Assembly (NCBI GenBank): GCA_021737525.1
Contig: JAIPDU010000049.1
Location: 1 to 8,996 of the forward strand
Direction: 5' to 3'
DNA from: Desulfohalobiaceae bacterium
GTDB taxonomy: Bacteria; Desulfobacterota; Desulfovibrionia; Desulfovibrionales; Desulfothermaceae
Length of the DNA: 8,996 nt
Below, piece by piece: positions 1 to 6,866 of this stretch (position 1 is the first letter of the stretch; each line of letters starts with the position of its first letter). The notes under the pieces are model-generated. The model was not told the origin of the DNA. It searched no databases and saw nothing but the letters and a program-made list of their open reading frames with translations. The translations under genes and the position numbers were made by a program.

Positions 1-1113
1 CTGGAGCACGCGTTGCACCGGATCGTCACAGATAGACCCGGTTGCGGCGTCGGTAATGCGAAAGACCTCGCGCAGGGGCCTTCCCTTGGCTTCCGCCAAG
101 GGCCAGCCCGTAAGCGTTTCCGCCACCGGATTCATCCGCAGAACGAAGCCCCACGCATCAGTGGCCAGGACCGCATCCCCGATGGAATGCAGGGTCAGCT
201 GGAGATCCTGTTCCCGCTGCCGCAGCTGGGCCGTTCTGTTGCGAAGGAGCCGTCTGATGGAGAGATTCAGGGCGAAGGTCGCGACCAGCAGAATCCCTCC
301 CACCACCAGGACCCAGGGAACCCAGCCAGGAAGAGACTTTCCTTCCTGCCGCGCGAAAAGGTGCTTCTGCAACACCTGGTCGTACAGGGAGCCCTCGCCT
401 TCCTTCAGGCGCCTCAGCTCTGTGTCGATCTCCCGGAGTATCCCTTCCCTTCCACGGGGCGCGGCGAAGAGGAAATTCTTGTGATTGTAGATGAGCGGAG
501 TCTTGCGAAGATCCAGGCGTTTCTCGGCCTGCAGCCCGGTGACGCGCTCCGCGGAGCAGGCATCCACCTCGCCCCTGGCCGTAAGGCGGAATATCTTCTT
601 GTAGCTTTCAACCCGCACAAAGCGGGCGTTTACATTGAACTCCTCCAGGTATTGCCTGAGCTTGGGATAGAAGTATCCCTTTTCCACCACAGCGATGCTC
701 TTGCCTTCCAGATCCCGAAAGGTCTGGATATCCTCTCCGGGCGCGGCATAGAGCTGCCCCCAGGTGGAGAGGACGGAAACCTGGCTGAAGGCGAATTTCT
801 CCGCCCGTTCCGGGGATCTCAGGATACCGGTCAAAAGATCGATGCGGCCCTGCTGGAGCCATTCGAGGCACTGCGGCCAATTGCAGCGCACATAGGCGGG
901 AGTCCAGTCCGTATTCCTGGAGATGGCGTTGAGCAGATCGACGTAGATCCCTCTCGCCTTGCCCTGCTCATCTTGGTAGACTAGGGGCTTGAAGTCGTAG
1001 ATCCCTACGCGCAGGGTTCGCTCGGCGTGGACGAAGGCGGGGGTCAGCAGAAAGGTTGTAGCGAGACAGAGACTCGCGATGAAAACGAATGCGGCTGGGA
1101 ATAGATGGCGCAT
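1..1113 (-). CDS. Membrane sensor: extracellular solute-binding domain (SBP_bac_3) + TM + PAS, 3' end beyond the window
   Basis: The first 371 residues are present and the frame is still open at base 1. Residues 1-30 form a signal peptide (hydrophobic core, likely cut after FVHA). Residues about 33-255 resemble bacterial extracellular solute-binding protein family 3: it opens with RTLRVGIYDFKPLVY, then GIYVDLLNAIS, a GRIDLLTGI...RAEKFAFS segment, and GEVDACSAER near 181-190. A membrane helix spans about 264-284, followed by a charged linker and a PAS domain from about 302 (GDAVLATD, MNPVAETLTGW). This order is typical of periplasmic-ligand sensors whose missing C-terminus is a histidine kinase, diguanylate cyclase or similar; which one cannot be seen here. 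The ATG at 1113 is preceded by a purine-rich GGGGAAAAGGG stretch. The gene lies downstream of the kinase operon in the same direction but is separated from it by about 470 bp containing a MITE, so it probably has its own promoter. The ligand is unknown; amino acids are usual for the fold, not proven here. Confidence 0.88.
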   Translation of the reverse strand, partial: MRHLFPAAFVFIASLCLATTFLLTPAFVHAERTLRVGIYDFKPLVYQDEQGKARGIYVDLLNAISRNTDWTPAYVRCNWPQCLEWLQQGRIDLLTGILRSPERAEKFAFSQVSVLSTWGQLYAAPGEDIQTFRDLEGKSIAVVEKGYFYPKLRQYLEEFNVNARFVRVESYKKIFRLTARGEVDACSAERVTGLQAEKRLDLRKTPLIYNHKNFLFAAPRGREGILREIDTELRRLKEGEGSLYDQVLQKHLFARQEGKSLPGWVPWVLVVGGILLVATFALNLSIRRLLRNRTAQLRQREQDLQLTLHSIGDAVLATDAWGFVLRMNPVAETLTGWPLAEAKGRPLREVFRITDAATGSICDDPVQRVLQ

Positions 1114-1305
1114 GTAATGCCCTTTTCCCCAATTTCCCTTTATTTTCACCATGCCTTGCAGGCAATACCAATCAAGGGTCTCAAAATCCGGGAAAAATAC
1201 AGGTCAAAGTAAGGCCTGGCCCATCACCCTCAGGGTTCGAACCAAGCGGTCCCTCCTTCAGGATAACCTCTCCCCAAAAGGCAATGCGGAAATCAACCCG
1301 GGCCC
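1114..1305. other. Gene-free leader region upstream of the 1113 sensor gene
   Basis: No open frame here has convincing coding character or a Shine-Dalgarno-supported start. The stretch probably carries the promoter and leader of the minus-strand sensor gene starting at 1113. I looked for a sigma-54 GG-N10-GC signature on that strand and found none. The only compact symmetry is the 10-bp palindrome GGTTCGAACC at 1234-1243. It resembles a tRNA T-loop, but no T-stem or acceptor arm pairs around it. Confidence 0.5.
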
Positions 1306-1589
1306 TAGTGTCGTGTCCGCCAAAAAAAGCATTAAAAATGATCGGATGAAAGCTCCTATGCAGGAATCCTACGCGGGGTATTTTTTAACTATTCAGTGGA
1401 GGTTCTGTCGATTTTCTTCGCTCGTCACGTGGGGGAAACCCCTCACCCACTTTTGAGAAAAAGTGGGTGAGGGGTGGGGGCAGGGATGCCCCCGCGTGAC
1501 GAGCGTTAGAAAATCCAGAACCGGAGCTGCCCAGTGAAAAAATACCCCGCGTAGGATTTTCTCATGCGTATTTCGCGGACACGGCACTA
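1306..1589. mobile_element. MITE-like palindromic element (280 bp plus flanking TA), IS630/Tc1-type
   Basis: The termini are GTGTCGTGTCCGC at 1308-1320 and its near-perfect inverse GCGGACACGGCAC at 1575-1587. Each is flanked by TA (1306-1307 and 1588-1589), which fits the TA target duplication known for IS630/Tc1-mariner elements. Inside, the two arms mirror each other. A 22-nt block at 1365-1386 is perfectly complementary to 1537-1558, 1420-1435 matches 1489-1504 inversely at 15 of 16 positions, and the centre is a perfect 16-bp hairpin. The left arm carries about 28 extra bases near its outer end, so the arms are not a simple recent fold-back. There is no transposase, so any movement would need an enzyme supplied in trans. 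Short open frames inside it are palindrome by-products. The family assignment rests only on the termini and TA. Confidence 0.8.
1439..1474. repeat. Perfect 16-bp central hairpin of the MITE
   Basis: Bases 1439-1454 (CCCCTCACCCACTTTT) pair fully with 1459-1474 around a four-base GAGA loop. A second small hairpin, GGGGGC/GCCCCC, follows at 1476-1493. In RNA from either strand these would form strong stems and could reduce read-through from the 1587-2327 gene toward the sensor gene at 1113. No long U-run directly follows the stem, so it is not a classical intrinsic terminator. Confidence 0.85.
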
Positions 1590-2327
1590 GCTCTCCCCCT
1601 TACCGCGTCTGCGGTGCCAGACATAGATCCCTGCTACCACGAACACGACCACAGTAGCGATAAGGACCTTGAGGTAGGGTATCACATCCTCAAACTCCAG
1701 CCACCGGTCCTGACTGGCGCGATGCACCCTGTCCGCGTCGATCTCGAGGTTGTCCACGGCCTGCTTGATCTCCGGGGCGTAGGTGGGGTACATCCTTTCC
1801 GGCATGTAGGTGCTCAGCTGCAGCACGCCCTGATTGAGGTAATAAACCCCCTTGAGCAGCACCATGCGCCGTCCGGAGATGGTAAAGCGCGTTTCCGCCC
1901 GATAGTAATTCCGCTCCGGATCGAAGCTTGATCCCACCAGCCGCGTGCCGTTCACTCCCTTGCCTTCCTTCAGAAGGCTCTCCTCTATCTTTCGGTTCAT
2001 CTGGGGCATCTCCTCCGTGTCCACGCGGCTATCCTCCCAGTGGCTGACCAGCATATAGGGATACCGGAACCACTCCTTGGACTTCAGCTGCACCCCGTGG
2101 TCATAGCCGAGCTGTTTCCTGCTGTCGCTCTTCTCCAGGGCCTTTTTCAGGGGGCGCATCTTTTCCCGGAACACGTCCTGCGGGATCTTGACCCACCTCT
2201 GGGGCAGCTCCAGGCGGAACCCCTCGCGAGGGAACTCCAGATAGCGTTTGCCCGCAGAGACGGCCGATCCCGAGCCCAAAGCACACATAAGCCCCAGACA
2301 CAACGCCGCGATCCACTTCCTCCGCAT
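1587..2327 (-). CDS. Signal-peptide protein with C-terminal membrane anchor, possible PsbP/DcrB-like fold, unknown function
   Basis: 246 residues, not recognised as a named family. Residues 1-25 are a signal peptide (MRRKW, hydrophobic core, SAVSA before the cut). A soluble domain spans about 27-200, and one membrane helix at about 217-236 is followed by a basic HRRRGKG tail, so the bulk lies outside the cytoplasmic membrane and is anchored at its C-terminus. The pattern GFRLELPQRW near the start, then RFTISGRRMVLLKGVYYLNQGVLQL and a final YAPEIKQAVDNLEID, resembles PsbP/DcrB-like domains; that is inference. The ATG at 2327 has an ideal GGAGGT five bases upstream; an in-frame ATG at 2363, overlapping the regulator's stop, would add 12 residues but is less likely. 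It is the third gene of the kinase-regulator operon (35-bp gap), suggesting an accessory periplasmic role in sensing. Its TAG stop lies at the edge of the MITE. Confidence 0.85.
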   Translation of the reverse strand: MRRKWIAALCLGLMCALGSGSAVSAGKRYLEFPREGFRLELPQRWVKIPQDVFREKMRPLKKALEKSDSRKQLGYDHGVQLKSKEWFRYPYMLVSHWEDSRVDTEEMPQMNRKIEESLLKEGKGVNGTRLVGSSFDPERNYYRAETRFTISGRRMVLLKGVYYLNQGVLQLSTYMPERMYPTYAPEIKQAVDNLEIDADRVHRASQDRWLEFEDVIPYLKVLIATVVVFVVAGIYVWHRRRGKGES

Positions 2328-2362
2328 AGCACCTCCAGCTTGCACCGACCGGAAACACACCA

Positions 2363-3769
2363 TCAGAACGTCTCGTTGCCCCGCCAGTCCTCGGCGCGAA
2401 TGTCCAGCCTGCGCATGATCTTTTGCAAAGAAACGCGCTCCAGGCCGCTCATGCGGGCGGCCTCGGAGATATTGCCCCGCGTCTGCCGCAGCAGCTCCCG
2501 CACGTAGGTCCGGGTGAACTCGTCCATAACCCGGGCCTTGGCCTCCTTGTAGGGAACGATGGCCCCGTTCTCCGGCTGGGGTTGATCCACGGAGGAATCC
2601 AGGAAATGGACCAGGCTCAGCTCGATCTCCTCTCCCGGACAAAAGACCACCAGACGCCGGATAAAATTCAACAGCTCCCGGACGTTCCCCTGCCAGTCGC
2701 GAGCGCTCAAATAGGACAGCGCGGACGGATCGATGCGCAACTCGGGCAGGCCCATCTCCCCGCAGACCTGCCCCAGGAAGGCGTTCACCAGGAGAGGGAT
2801 ATCCTCCTTGCGCTCGCGCAGGGAGGGAACGTTCACGTTGAGCACATTGAGCCGGTAGAACAAATCCTCCCGGAACTCGCCCCTGGCGATCCTCTCCTCC
2901 AGGTTCTGGTTTGTGGTGGCCACCACGCGCACGTCCACCCGCACGCTTCTGTTGGAGCCCACGGGCCGGATCTCCTGCTCCTGGAGCACCCGCAGGAGCT
3001 TGGTCTGGACCGGGGCGCTGATATCCCCGATCTCGTCCAGGAGCAACGTCCCCTTGTCCGCCCGCTCGAAGAGCCCCTGGTGGTTCCGTTCCGCTCCGGT
3101 GAAGGCCCCGCGGACGTGGCCGAAGAGCTCGCTCTCCAGCAGCTCTCCGGGGATGGCCGGGCAATTCACCGTGACCATCTCCCTCTGTCTTCGCTCGCTC
3201 AGGTTGTGGATCATCCTGGCGGCGAGCTCCTTGCCCGTGCCGGACTCGCCCTGGATGAGGACGGTGTAGTCCGTGGCCGCCACCCGCTCCAGGGAGCGGC
3301 GCAGCTTCCGCATGGCCGGGGATTCGCCTATGAGCTCCTTCTCCCCCTCCCGGCAGGCGGTGCGGCGCAGTCTCCTGTTCTCGGCAAGCAAGTGATAGCG
3401 CTCCAGGACCTTGTCCACCACGGTGAAGAGGTGCTCCTCATCCACCGGCTTGGTCAGGAAGTCGTACGCCCCGGATTTCAGGGCCTGAACCGCGCTGTCG
3501 ATGCTGCCGTACGCGGTGATCACCACCAGGCTCGTCTCCGGCTGGATCACCCTGCCCTGGGCGAGCATGTCCCAGCCGTCCTTCCCCGGCATGCGCAGGT
3601 CGGTCAGGACCAGGGCCACCTCCTCCCTGCGCAGGATCTCCAGGGCCTCGTCCATGGTGGTGACGTAGCGGCAGTCGTATCCGGGATACTGCACCGCGAG
3701 CATCCGGGTCAGGCCCTTGGCGAAGTCCTCCTCGTCGTCCACCACGAGTATGGTTGTTCTGTTTTGCAT
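2363..3769 (-). CDS. Sigma-54-dependent response regulator (receiver-AAA+-Fis HTH), NtrC family
   Basis: 468 residues with the full NtrC-type order. The receiver domain (about 5-120) has the acidic pair D11-D12, phospho-acceptor D57 (LTDLRMPG), T85 and K107. The AAA+ domain (about 145-375) has Walker A GESGTGK at 174-180, the sigma-54-contacting loop GAFTGA at 221-226 and Walker B LLLDEIGD at 242-249. A Fis-type helix-turn-helix lies near 430-457 (GNISEAARMSGLERVSLQKIMRRL). Nothing essential is missing, so it should be a phosphorylation-controlled ATPase that remodels sigma-54 RNA polymerase. Its ATG shares bases with the kinase stop (TAATG), with GAGGAG just upstream inside the kinase gene; this implies translational coupling and a cognate pair. 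The obvious target is the divergent transporter operon, which has a sigma-54 promoter with an upstream palindrome. Confidence 0.97.
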   Translation of the reverse strand: MQNRTTILVVDDEEDFAKGLTRMLAVQYPGYDCRYVTTMDEALEILRREEVALVLTDLRMPGKDGWDMLAQGRVIQPETSLVVITAYGSIDSAVQALKSGAYDFLTKPVDEEHLFTVVDKVLERYHLLAENRRLRRTACREGEKELIGESPAMRKLRRSLERVAATDYTVLIQGESGTGKELAARMIHNLSERRQREMVTVNCPAIPGELLESELFGHVRGAFTGAERNHQGLFERADKGTLLLDEIGDISAPVQTKLLRVLQEQEIRPVGSNRSVRVDVRVVATTNQNLEERIARGEFREDLFYRLNVLNVNVPSLRERKEDIPLLVNAFLGQVCGEMGLPELRIDPSALSYLSARDWQGNVRELLNFIRRLVVFCPGEEIELSLVHFLDSSVDQPQPENGAIVPYKEAKARVMDEFTRTYVRELLRQTRGNISEAARMSGLERVSLQKIMRRLDIRAEDWRGNETF

Positions 3770-6195
3770 TATGACTCCTCGACGCGAAAACCGATGCTGA
3801 ACACGGCGCCGGTCTCCGTTCCCACCTCGATCTCCGCTCCGTTCTCCTGGACCAGCCCGTAGACCACGGTCAGGCCCAGCCCTGTTCCCTGACCCACGTC
3901 CTTGGTGCTGTAGAAGGGGTCGAAGATCTGGTGCTTCTGGTCCTCGGCGATTCCGGGGCCGCTGTCGCTCACCTCGAGATAGACCCTCCCGGTCTCCCCG
4001 GAATAGGAGGTGGCCACCCGGACCCAGCCGTCCTCCCCGGCGGCGTCGATGGCGTTGAGGATAAGGTTGCTCAGGATCTGCTCCACCGCGGACTCGTCCG
4101 CGCAGATGCGCGGCAGGCTCCCGGCGGAATCGCTGTACAGGGCCACCTTCTTCTTCTCCGCCTGGACCGAGAACAGGGCGACATTGCGCCCCACCAGCTC
4201 CTGGAGATCGCAGCTCGCGGTCTGTTCGGTCTTGGGGCGGGCGTAGTCCAGGAGATCCCGGACGATGCCGTGCGCCCGGTTGGCCTGGCGCTCGATCACC
4301 TCGAGGTCTCCGTGGGCGGCCGCATCCCGGGACAAGCTCTTCTGCAGCAGCCGTACATAACAGAGGATGGTCCCCAGGGGATTGTTGATCTCGTGGGCCA
4401 GCCCCGAGGCGAGCTTGCCCACGGCGCTCAGCTTCTCCGTGCGCTGCAGCTTGGCCAGCATCCGCTTCTCCGAGGTGTTCTCCCGGATGGAGCAAACCGC
4501 CAGGTTCGGGGATCGCTGATCCGCCGCGGGCAGGGGGTAGAGGCTGATCTTGAAGGAGCGGCCCCCGGCCAGAATCGCCTCGCGCTCCTGGGGCACGCCG
4601 CTTTCATAGGCCCGGCCCAGAACGCCCTCCGCCGTGCCCCGGCCGGGTTCGTACCGGCCCAGGATCTCCTCGAGCTCGCGCAGGTTCTCCCCGCCCTGGG
4701 GAAAGACCTCCTGTCCCCCGCGGTTGGCCAGCAGGATGTCCGCGCGCTCGTTCAGGAGCATCAAGGGGTCGGAGATCCCCTCGAAGATGGACTCCAGGAG
4801 CCGCTTGCTGTGCATGAGGTCGAAGAAGGCCTTCATGTTCTCCAGGGCCACGCCCAGCTGCTGGCCCAGGGCGAGCAGGACCTGCTCCGAGGTGCGGAGC
4901 AGGGAGGTGTCGTCCTTGACCCGCAGATGCAACAGGCCCCACACCTGTTCCGTGGAGCTGACCGGAATGAACACGTCCCGTCCGGAATAGATCACCTCTC
5001 CCTCCAGGACGTGCTCCATGCAGCGGTCCGGAAGGGAGGGCACCGGTTCCCGGTGCGGCCAGGAGAAGACGCGGTCCGAGACATTGGTGCAGTAGTAGGT
5101 GGTGGCCTCCGCGTCGAAGCGCCGGCCCACCAGGCGCATGATCTCATGGATCAGCTCCTCGCTGTCCCGGCTGGTGTGCAGGCTCCGCAGGATGTTCAAA
5201 AACAGGGTGATATCGCTTTGCCGCTCCCCCGCCTCCTCCTCCAGCGAGGCCGTGCGATCCCGGACCATGGTCTCCAGGTTCTGGGCGTAGTCCTCCAGCT
5301 TGCGCCGGGCCTCCCCCAGATCGTCGGCCATGGTCTCCAGGGCGGTGATCGCTTCCTCCATCTCGTCGGCTCTCCCTTCCGGGGAGGAATGGTTACCGGA
5401 ATCCCTTGCGCCGCCGGAGCCGGGGGGGAGCTTTTGCCGCATCACCTCCAGGAGACGCTTGAGCTTGTCCGCCACGAGGCGCTTAAAGAGCACCTGCACC
5501 ACGCCGAAGAAGGCGGCGATGCCAACGAGATACAGGGAGAGGTAGCTCAGGGTGGCCCCCTGGATCATGTTCACCGTGCGCTGAATGGGAAATCCCACAC
5601 TGACCACGCCCGCAATCTCCCCCGGCTTGTAGTGAAATCCCCTTTGGGCCCCGTACTGCTCCACGATCCGGTCCGGAGCGTTTCGCGGCTCGCCGTGACA
5701 GCGCATGCAGCTCTGGGTGAACACCACGGGCCGGGAGCAGTAAAAATACTGCTTGCCCTCCCGGGTCAGCTTCTCCTGCCAGATATCCGCCTGTGGATGC
5801 CTTCGGAAATAGCGAACCATGCGCATTTCCAGCTTATTGGGATCAAAGTCCGGGTTGCGGGCGTTCACCGCCACCCTGCGATAGATGACATCTCGGCTTT
5901 CCGCGACATCCCGCATCACCTTGCGCGAGACGTAGGAGGAGGACATGGCCTCGATGATGAACTGTCGATCCCCGTTTTCAGCGTACATACGGGGGCGGAG
6001 CACATCCTGCACATAGGCCTGCACCGAGCTGGCCTGCTCCAATATGAGGCGCGCCCGCTGCTGCGCTTCCCGGTCCGTGATCTGCTGCAGGTGGAAATAG
6101 AGCACACCCACGAAGAACACCCCCATGGCGAAGGCAAGGAGGCAGATCAAAGCGAAAAACCGGGTTTGCAGCCGAAAGGGCCAAAGAAGCCGCAT
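3769..6195 (-). CDS. Membrane sensor histidine kinase with periplasmic Tll0287/DUF3365-type heme domain, GAF and PAS
   Basis: 808 residues. TM1 is at about 12-34; the periplasmic region 35-212 is of Tll0287-like (DUF3365) type and contains a c-type heme motif C163-M-R-C166-H167; TM2 is at about 213-236. A coiled, HAMP-like linker (about 237-330) is followed by a GAF-like domain (about 345-455), a PAS-like domain (about 462-570), HisKA with phospho-acceptor H601 in AHEINNPLG, and an HATPase with N714 (LILNAIDAA), D744-S-G-P-G and G768-Q-G-T-G-L-G. All catalytic boxes are intact. The periplasmic heme suggests sensing of redox state or a small heme ligand; this is inference. The start at 6195 has GGAG five bases upstream and puts TM1 at the N-terminus; an upstream ATG at 6384 would add 63 residues of low-quality sequence. 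It is the first gene of the operon, coupled to the regulator by TAATG overlap. Confidence 0.95.
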   Translation of the reverse strand: MRLLWPFRLQTRFFALICLLAFAMGVFFVGVLYFHLQQITDREAQQRARLILEQASSVQAYVQDVLRPRMYAENGDRQFIIEAMSSSYVSRKVMRDVAESRDVIYRRVAVNARNPDFDPNKLEMRMVRYFRRHPQADIWQEKLTREGKQYFYCSRPVVFTQSCMRCHGEPRNAPDRIVEQYGAQRGFHYKPGEIAGVVSVGFPIQRTVNMIQGATLSYLSLYLVGIAAFFGVVQVLFKRLVADKLKRLLEVMRQKLPPGSGGARDSGNHSSPEGRADEMEEAITALETMADDLGEARRKLEDYAQNLETMVRDRTASLEEEAGERQSDITLFLNILRSLHTSRDSEELIHEIMRLVGRRFDAEATTYYCTNVSDRVFSWPHREPVPSLPDRCMEHVLEGEVIYSGRDVFIPVSSTEQVWGLLHLRVKDDTSLLRTSEQVLLALGQQLGVALENMKAFFDLMHSKRLLESIFEGISDPLMLLNERADILLANRGGQEVFPQGGENLRELEEILGRYEPGRGTAEGVLGRAYESGVPQEREAILAGGRSFKISLYPLPAADQRSPNLAVCSIRENTSEKRMLAKLQRTEKLSAVGKLASGLAHEINNPLGTILCYVRLLQKSLSRDAAAHGDLEVIERQANRAHGIVRDLLDYARPKTEQTASCDLQELVGRNVALFSVQAEKKKVALYSDSAGSLPRICADESAVEQILSNLILNAIDAAGEDGWVRVATSYSGETGRVYLEVSDSGPGIAEDQKHQIFDPFYSTKDVGQGTGLGLTVVYGLVQENGAEIEVGTETGAVFSIGFRVEES

Positions 6196-6465
6196 ACCTG
6201 CTCCGTGTCCCCATTCTTTGGATCCCGCGGCACGGGAGCGAAAGGTTGCCCCACAGGATCCGGGCGAGCATATGGCCCAACGCAAGGAAGGCCCTTGCCC
6301 GCACCATGGGACAGAGGGGAGGTCATACCAGGAAATAGGCCGGAATGAAACCCGCCCTGCCATCCAAAGGCTGCGTCCTGCCAACTCGAGTTAGCAGAGG
6401 CCGAGATCCGCAAGGCAAAGCCCGGGAGTGGGTTCATCTCCCGCATCCCCAAACGAAGGCGCGTC
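6196..6465. other. Left half of the divergent intergenic region, no gene seen
   Basis: This is the leader side of the minus-strand kinase operon and must contain its promoter, but I could not pick a convincing -35/-10 or -24/-12 site. A short inverted repeat GCAAGG (6282-6287) / CCTTGC (6293-6298) is visible. Open frames on both strands here lack ribosome-binding sites and family resemblance. Confidence 0.5.
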
Positions 6466-6487
6466 GGCAGGTGCAGGAGCGCCTGCC
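6466..6487. promoter_or_regulatory. Inverted repeat, possible secondary regulator site
   Basis: GGCAGGTGC (6466-6474) and GCGCCTGCC (6479-6487) are inverted copies with one mismatch and a 4-base spacer. The repeat lies just upstream of the better palindrome at 6494-6511, about 125-130 bp before the predicted transcription start. It could be a second binding site, but the sequence does not resemble the first palindrome, so the role is uncertain. Confidence 0.3.
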
Positions 6488-6493
6488 CTGCTT

Positions 6494-6511
6494 CTCCCTT
6501 CGCGAAAGGAG
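6494..6511. promoter_or_regulatory. Candidate upstream activating sequence for the sigma-54 response regulator
   Basis: CTCCCTTCGCGAAAGGAG is an 18-bp palindrome with 8 of 9 base pairs symmetric, centred on CGCG at 6502/6503. It sits about 100 bp upstream of the predicted start site of the -24/-12 promoter, where NtrC-family dimers normally bind. The Fis-type HTH regulator encoded 2.4 kb away across the divergent kinase gene is the likely ligand. This is assigned by position and symmetry only. Confidence 0.55.
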
Positions 6512-6524
6512 GGGTGTTCACAAA

Positions 6525-6537
6525 CAACTATTTGATT
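6525..6537 (-). promoter_or_regulatory. Putative IHF binding site
   Basis: On the minus strand the sequence reads AATCAAATAGTTG, which matches all fixed positions of the E. coli IHF consensus WATCAANNNNTTR. It lies in an AT-rich stretch (about 6515-6600) between the candidate enhancer palindrome and the sigma-54 promoter. That is where an IHF bend is usually needed to bring the activator to the polymerase. Confidence 0.6.
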
Positions 6538-6577
6538 AAATTGGATTTTGTGCTTAAAAGGTGAAAATACGCCTTGT

Positions 6578-6595
6578 TTGGCATATGATTTGCTA
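6578..6595 (+). promoter_or_regulatory. Sigma-54 (RpoN) -24/-12 promoter of the transporter operon
   Basis: TTGGCATATGATTTGCTA has the invariant GG (6580-6581) and GC (6592-6593) separated by exactly 10 bases, and matches the TGGCA-N6-TGCT pattern. The predicted start of transcription is about 6605, giving a leader of about 55 bases before the ATG at 6661. It points into the miniprotein-transporter operon and away from the kinase-regulator genes, whose regulator has the GAFTGA loop needed to activate it. Confidence 0.9.
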
Positions 6596-6660
6596 GGCAA
6601 AGTCCAAAGCCCCTACGAGAACTCGAACCGACAACCCCTAATTCTAGTAAGGAGGTCAGC

Positions 6661-6816
6661 ATGAGCCAAGAGCAGCAGGATTTCACCGAAGAGGTGAGCC
6701 ACGAGGCCGAGCCCTGGGAGGAGTGGGAGTCCAAGCTGGTCAAGTATTCCCTGATCATCGGCGTTGCCGCGCTGGTCGTCTTCGGCGCGCTGGTCAACCT
6801 GTTCGTCCTGCCCTAG
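6661..6816 (+). CDS. 51-aa acidic single-helix membrane miniprotein upstream of the transporter
   Basis: ATG at 6661 follows a perfect AAGGAGG (6651-6657 region) within a few bases, and the frame ends with TAG at 6816. Residues 1-24 are strongly acidic (QEQQDFTEEVSHEAEPWEEW), then K25 and K28 precede a hydrophobic helix at about 29-51 that runs to the C-terminus (KYSLIIGVAALVVFGALVN). This predicts a cytoplasmic acidic tail and one membrane helix, with almost no tail on the far side. It is first in the operon driven by the sigma-54 promoter and 50 bp before the transporter. I do not recognise the family. A small subunit, assembly factor or regulator of the transporter is the natural guess from position; this is inference. 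The strong ribosome-binding site and clean topology argue that it is a real gene despite its size. Confidence 0.88.
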   Translation: MSQEQQDFTEEVSHEAEPWEEWESKLVKYSLIIGVAALVVFGALVNLFVLP

Positions 6817-6866
6817 TTGTGGCTGTCCCGGAAAACATCGAAAGCGAGCAGTGAAGGAGGTAGATA

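Noticed and set aside
1234..1243. GGTTCGAACC palindrome as tRNA remnant or attachment site
   Set aside because: No neighbouring stem pairing, no second copy in the window and no integrase gene nearby.
1393..1587. 64-codon minus-strand open frame inside the palindromic element
   Set aside because: It lies wholly within the MITE, begins at its terminal GTG and has no ribosome-binding site.
2328..2363. Start of the 246-aa protein at 2363, overlapping the regulator stop
   Set aside because: The overlap is tempting for coupling, but GGAGGT precedes 2327 and the signal peptide starts naturally with MRRKW there.
3931..6348. Very long plus-strand open frame (about 805 codons) opposite the histidine kinase
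   Set aside because: It is the antisense shadow of a GC-rich gene. Its composition is Gly/Leu/His/Pro/Gln-rich with no domain resemblance, while the minus strand encodes an intact kinase with all catalytic motifs.
6196..6384. 63-residue N-terminal extension of the kinase from an ATG at 6384
   Set aside because: It puts unfamiliar Pro/Ser/Trp-rich sequence before the first membrane helix, whereas the ATG at 6195 has GGAG at the right distance and leaves a normal short N-terminus.
6605..6650. tRNA-like T-arm on the minus strand (GGTTCGAG) in the transporter leader
   Set aside because: The flanking bases do not form a T-stem, acceptor or anticodon arm. It is also inside the predicted 5' leader of the sigma-54 transcript.
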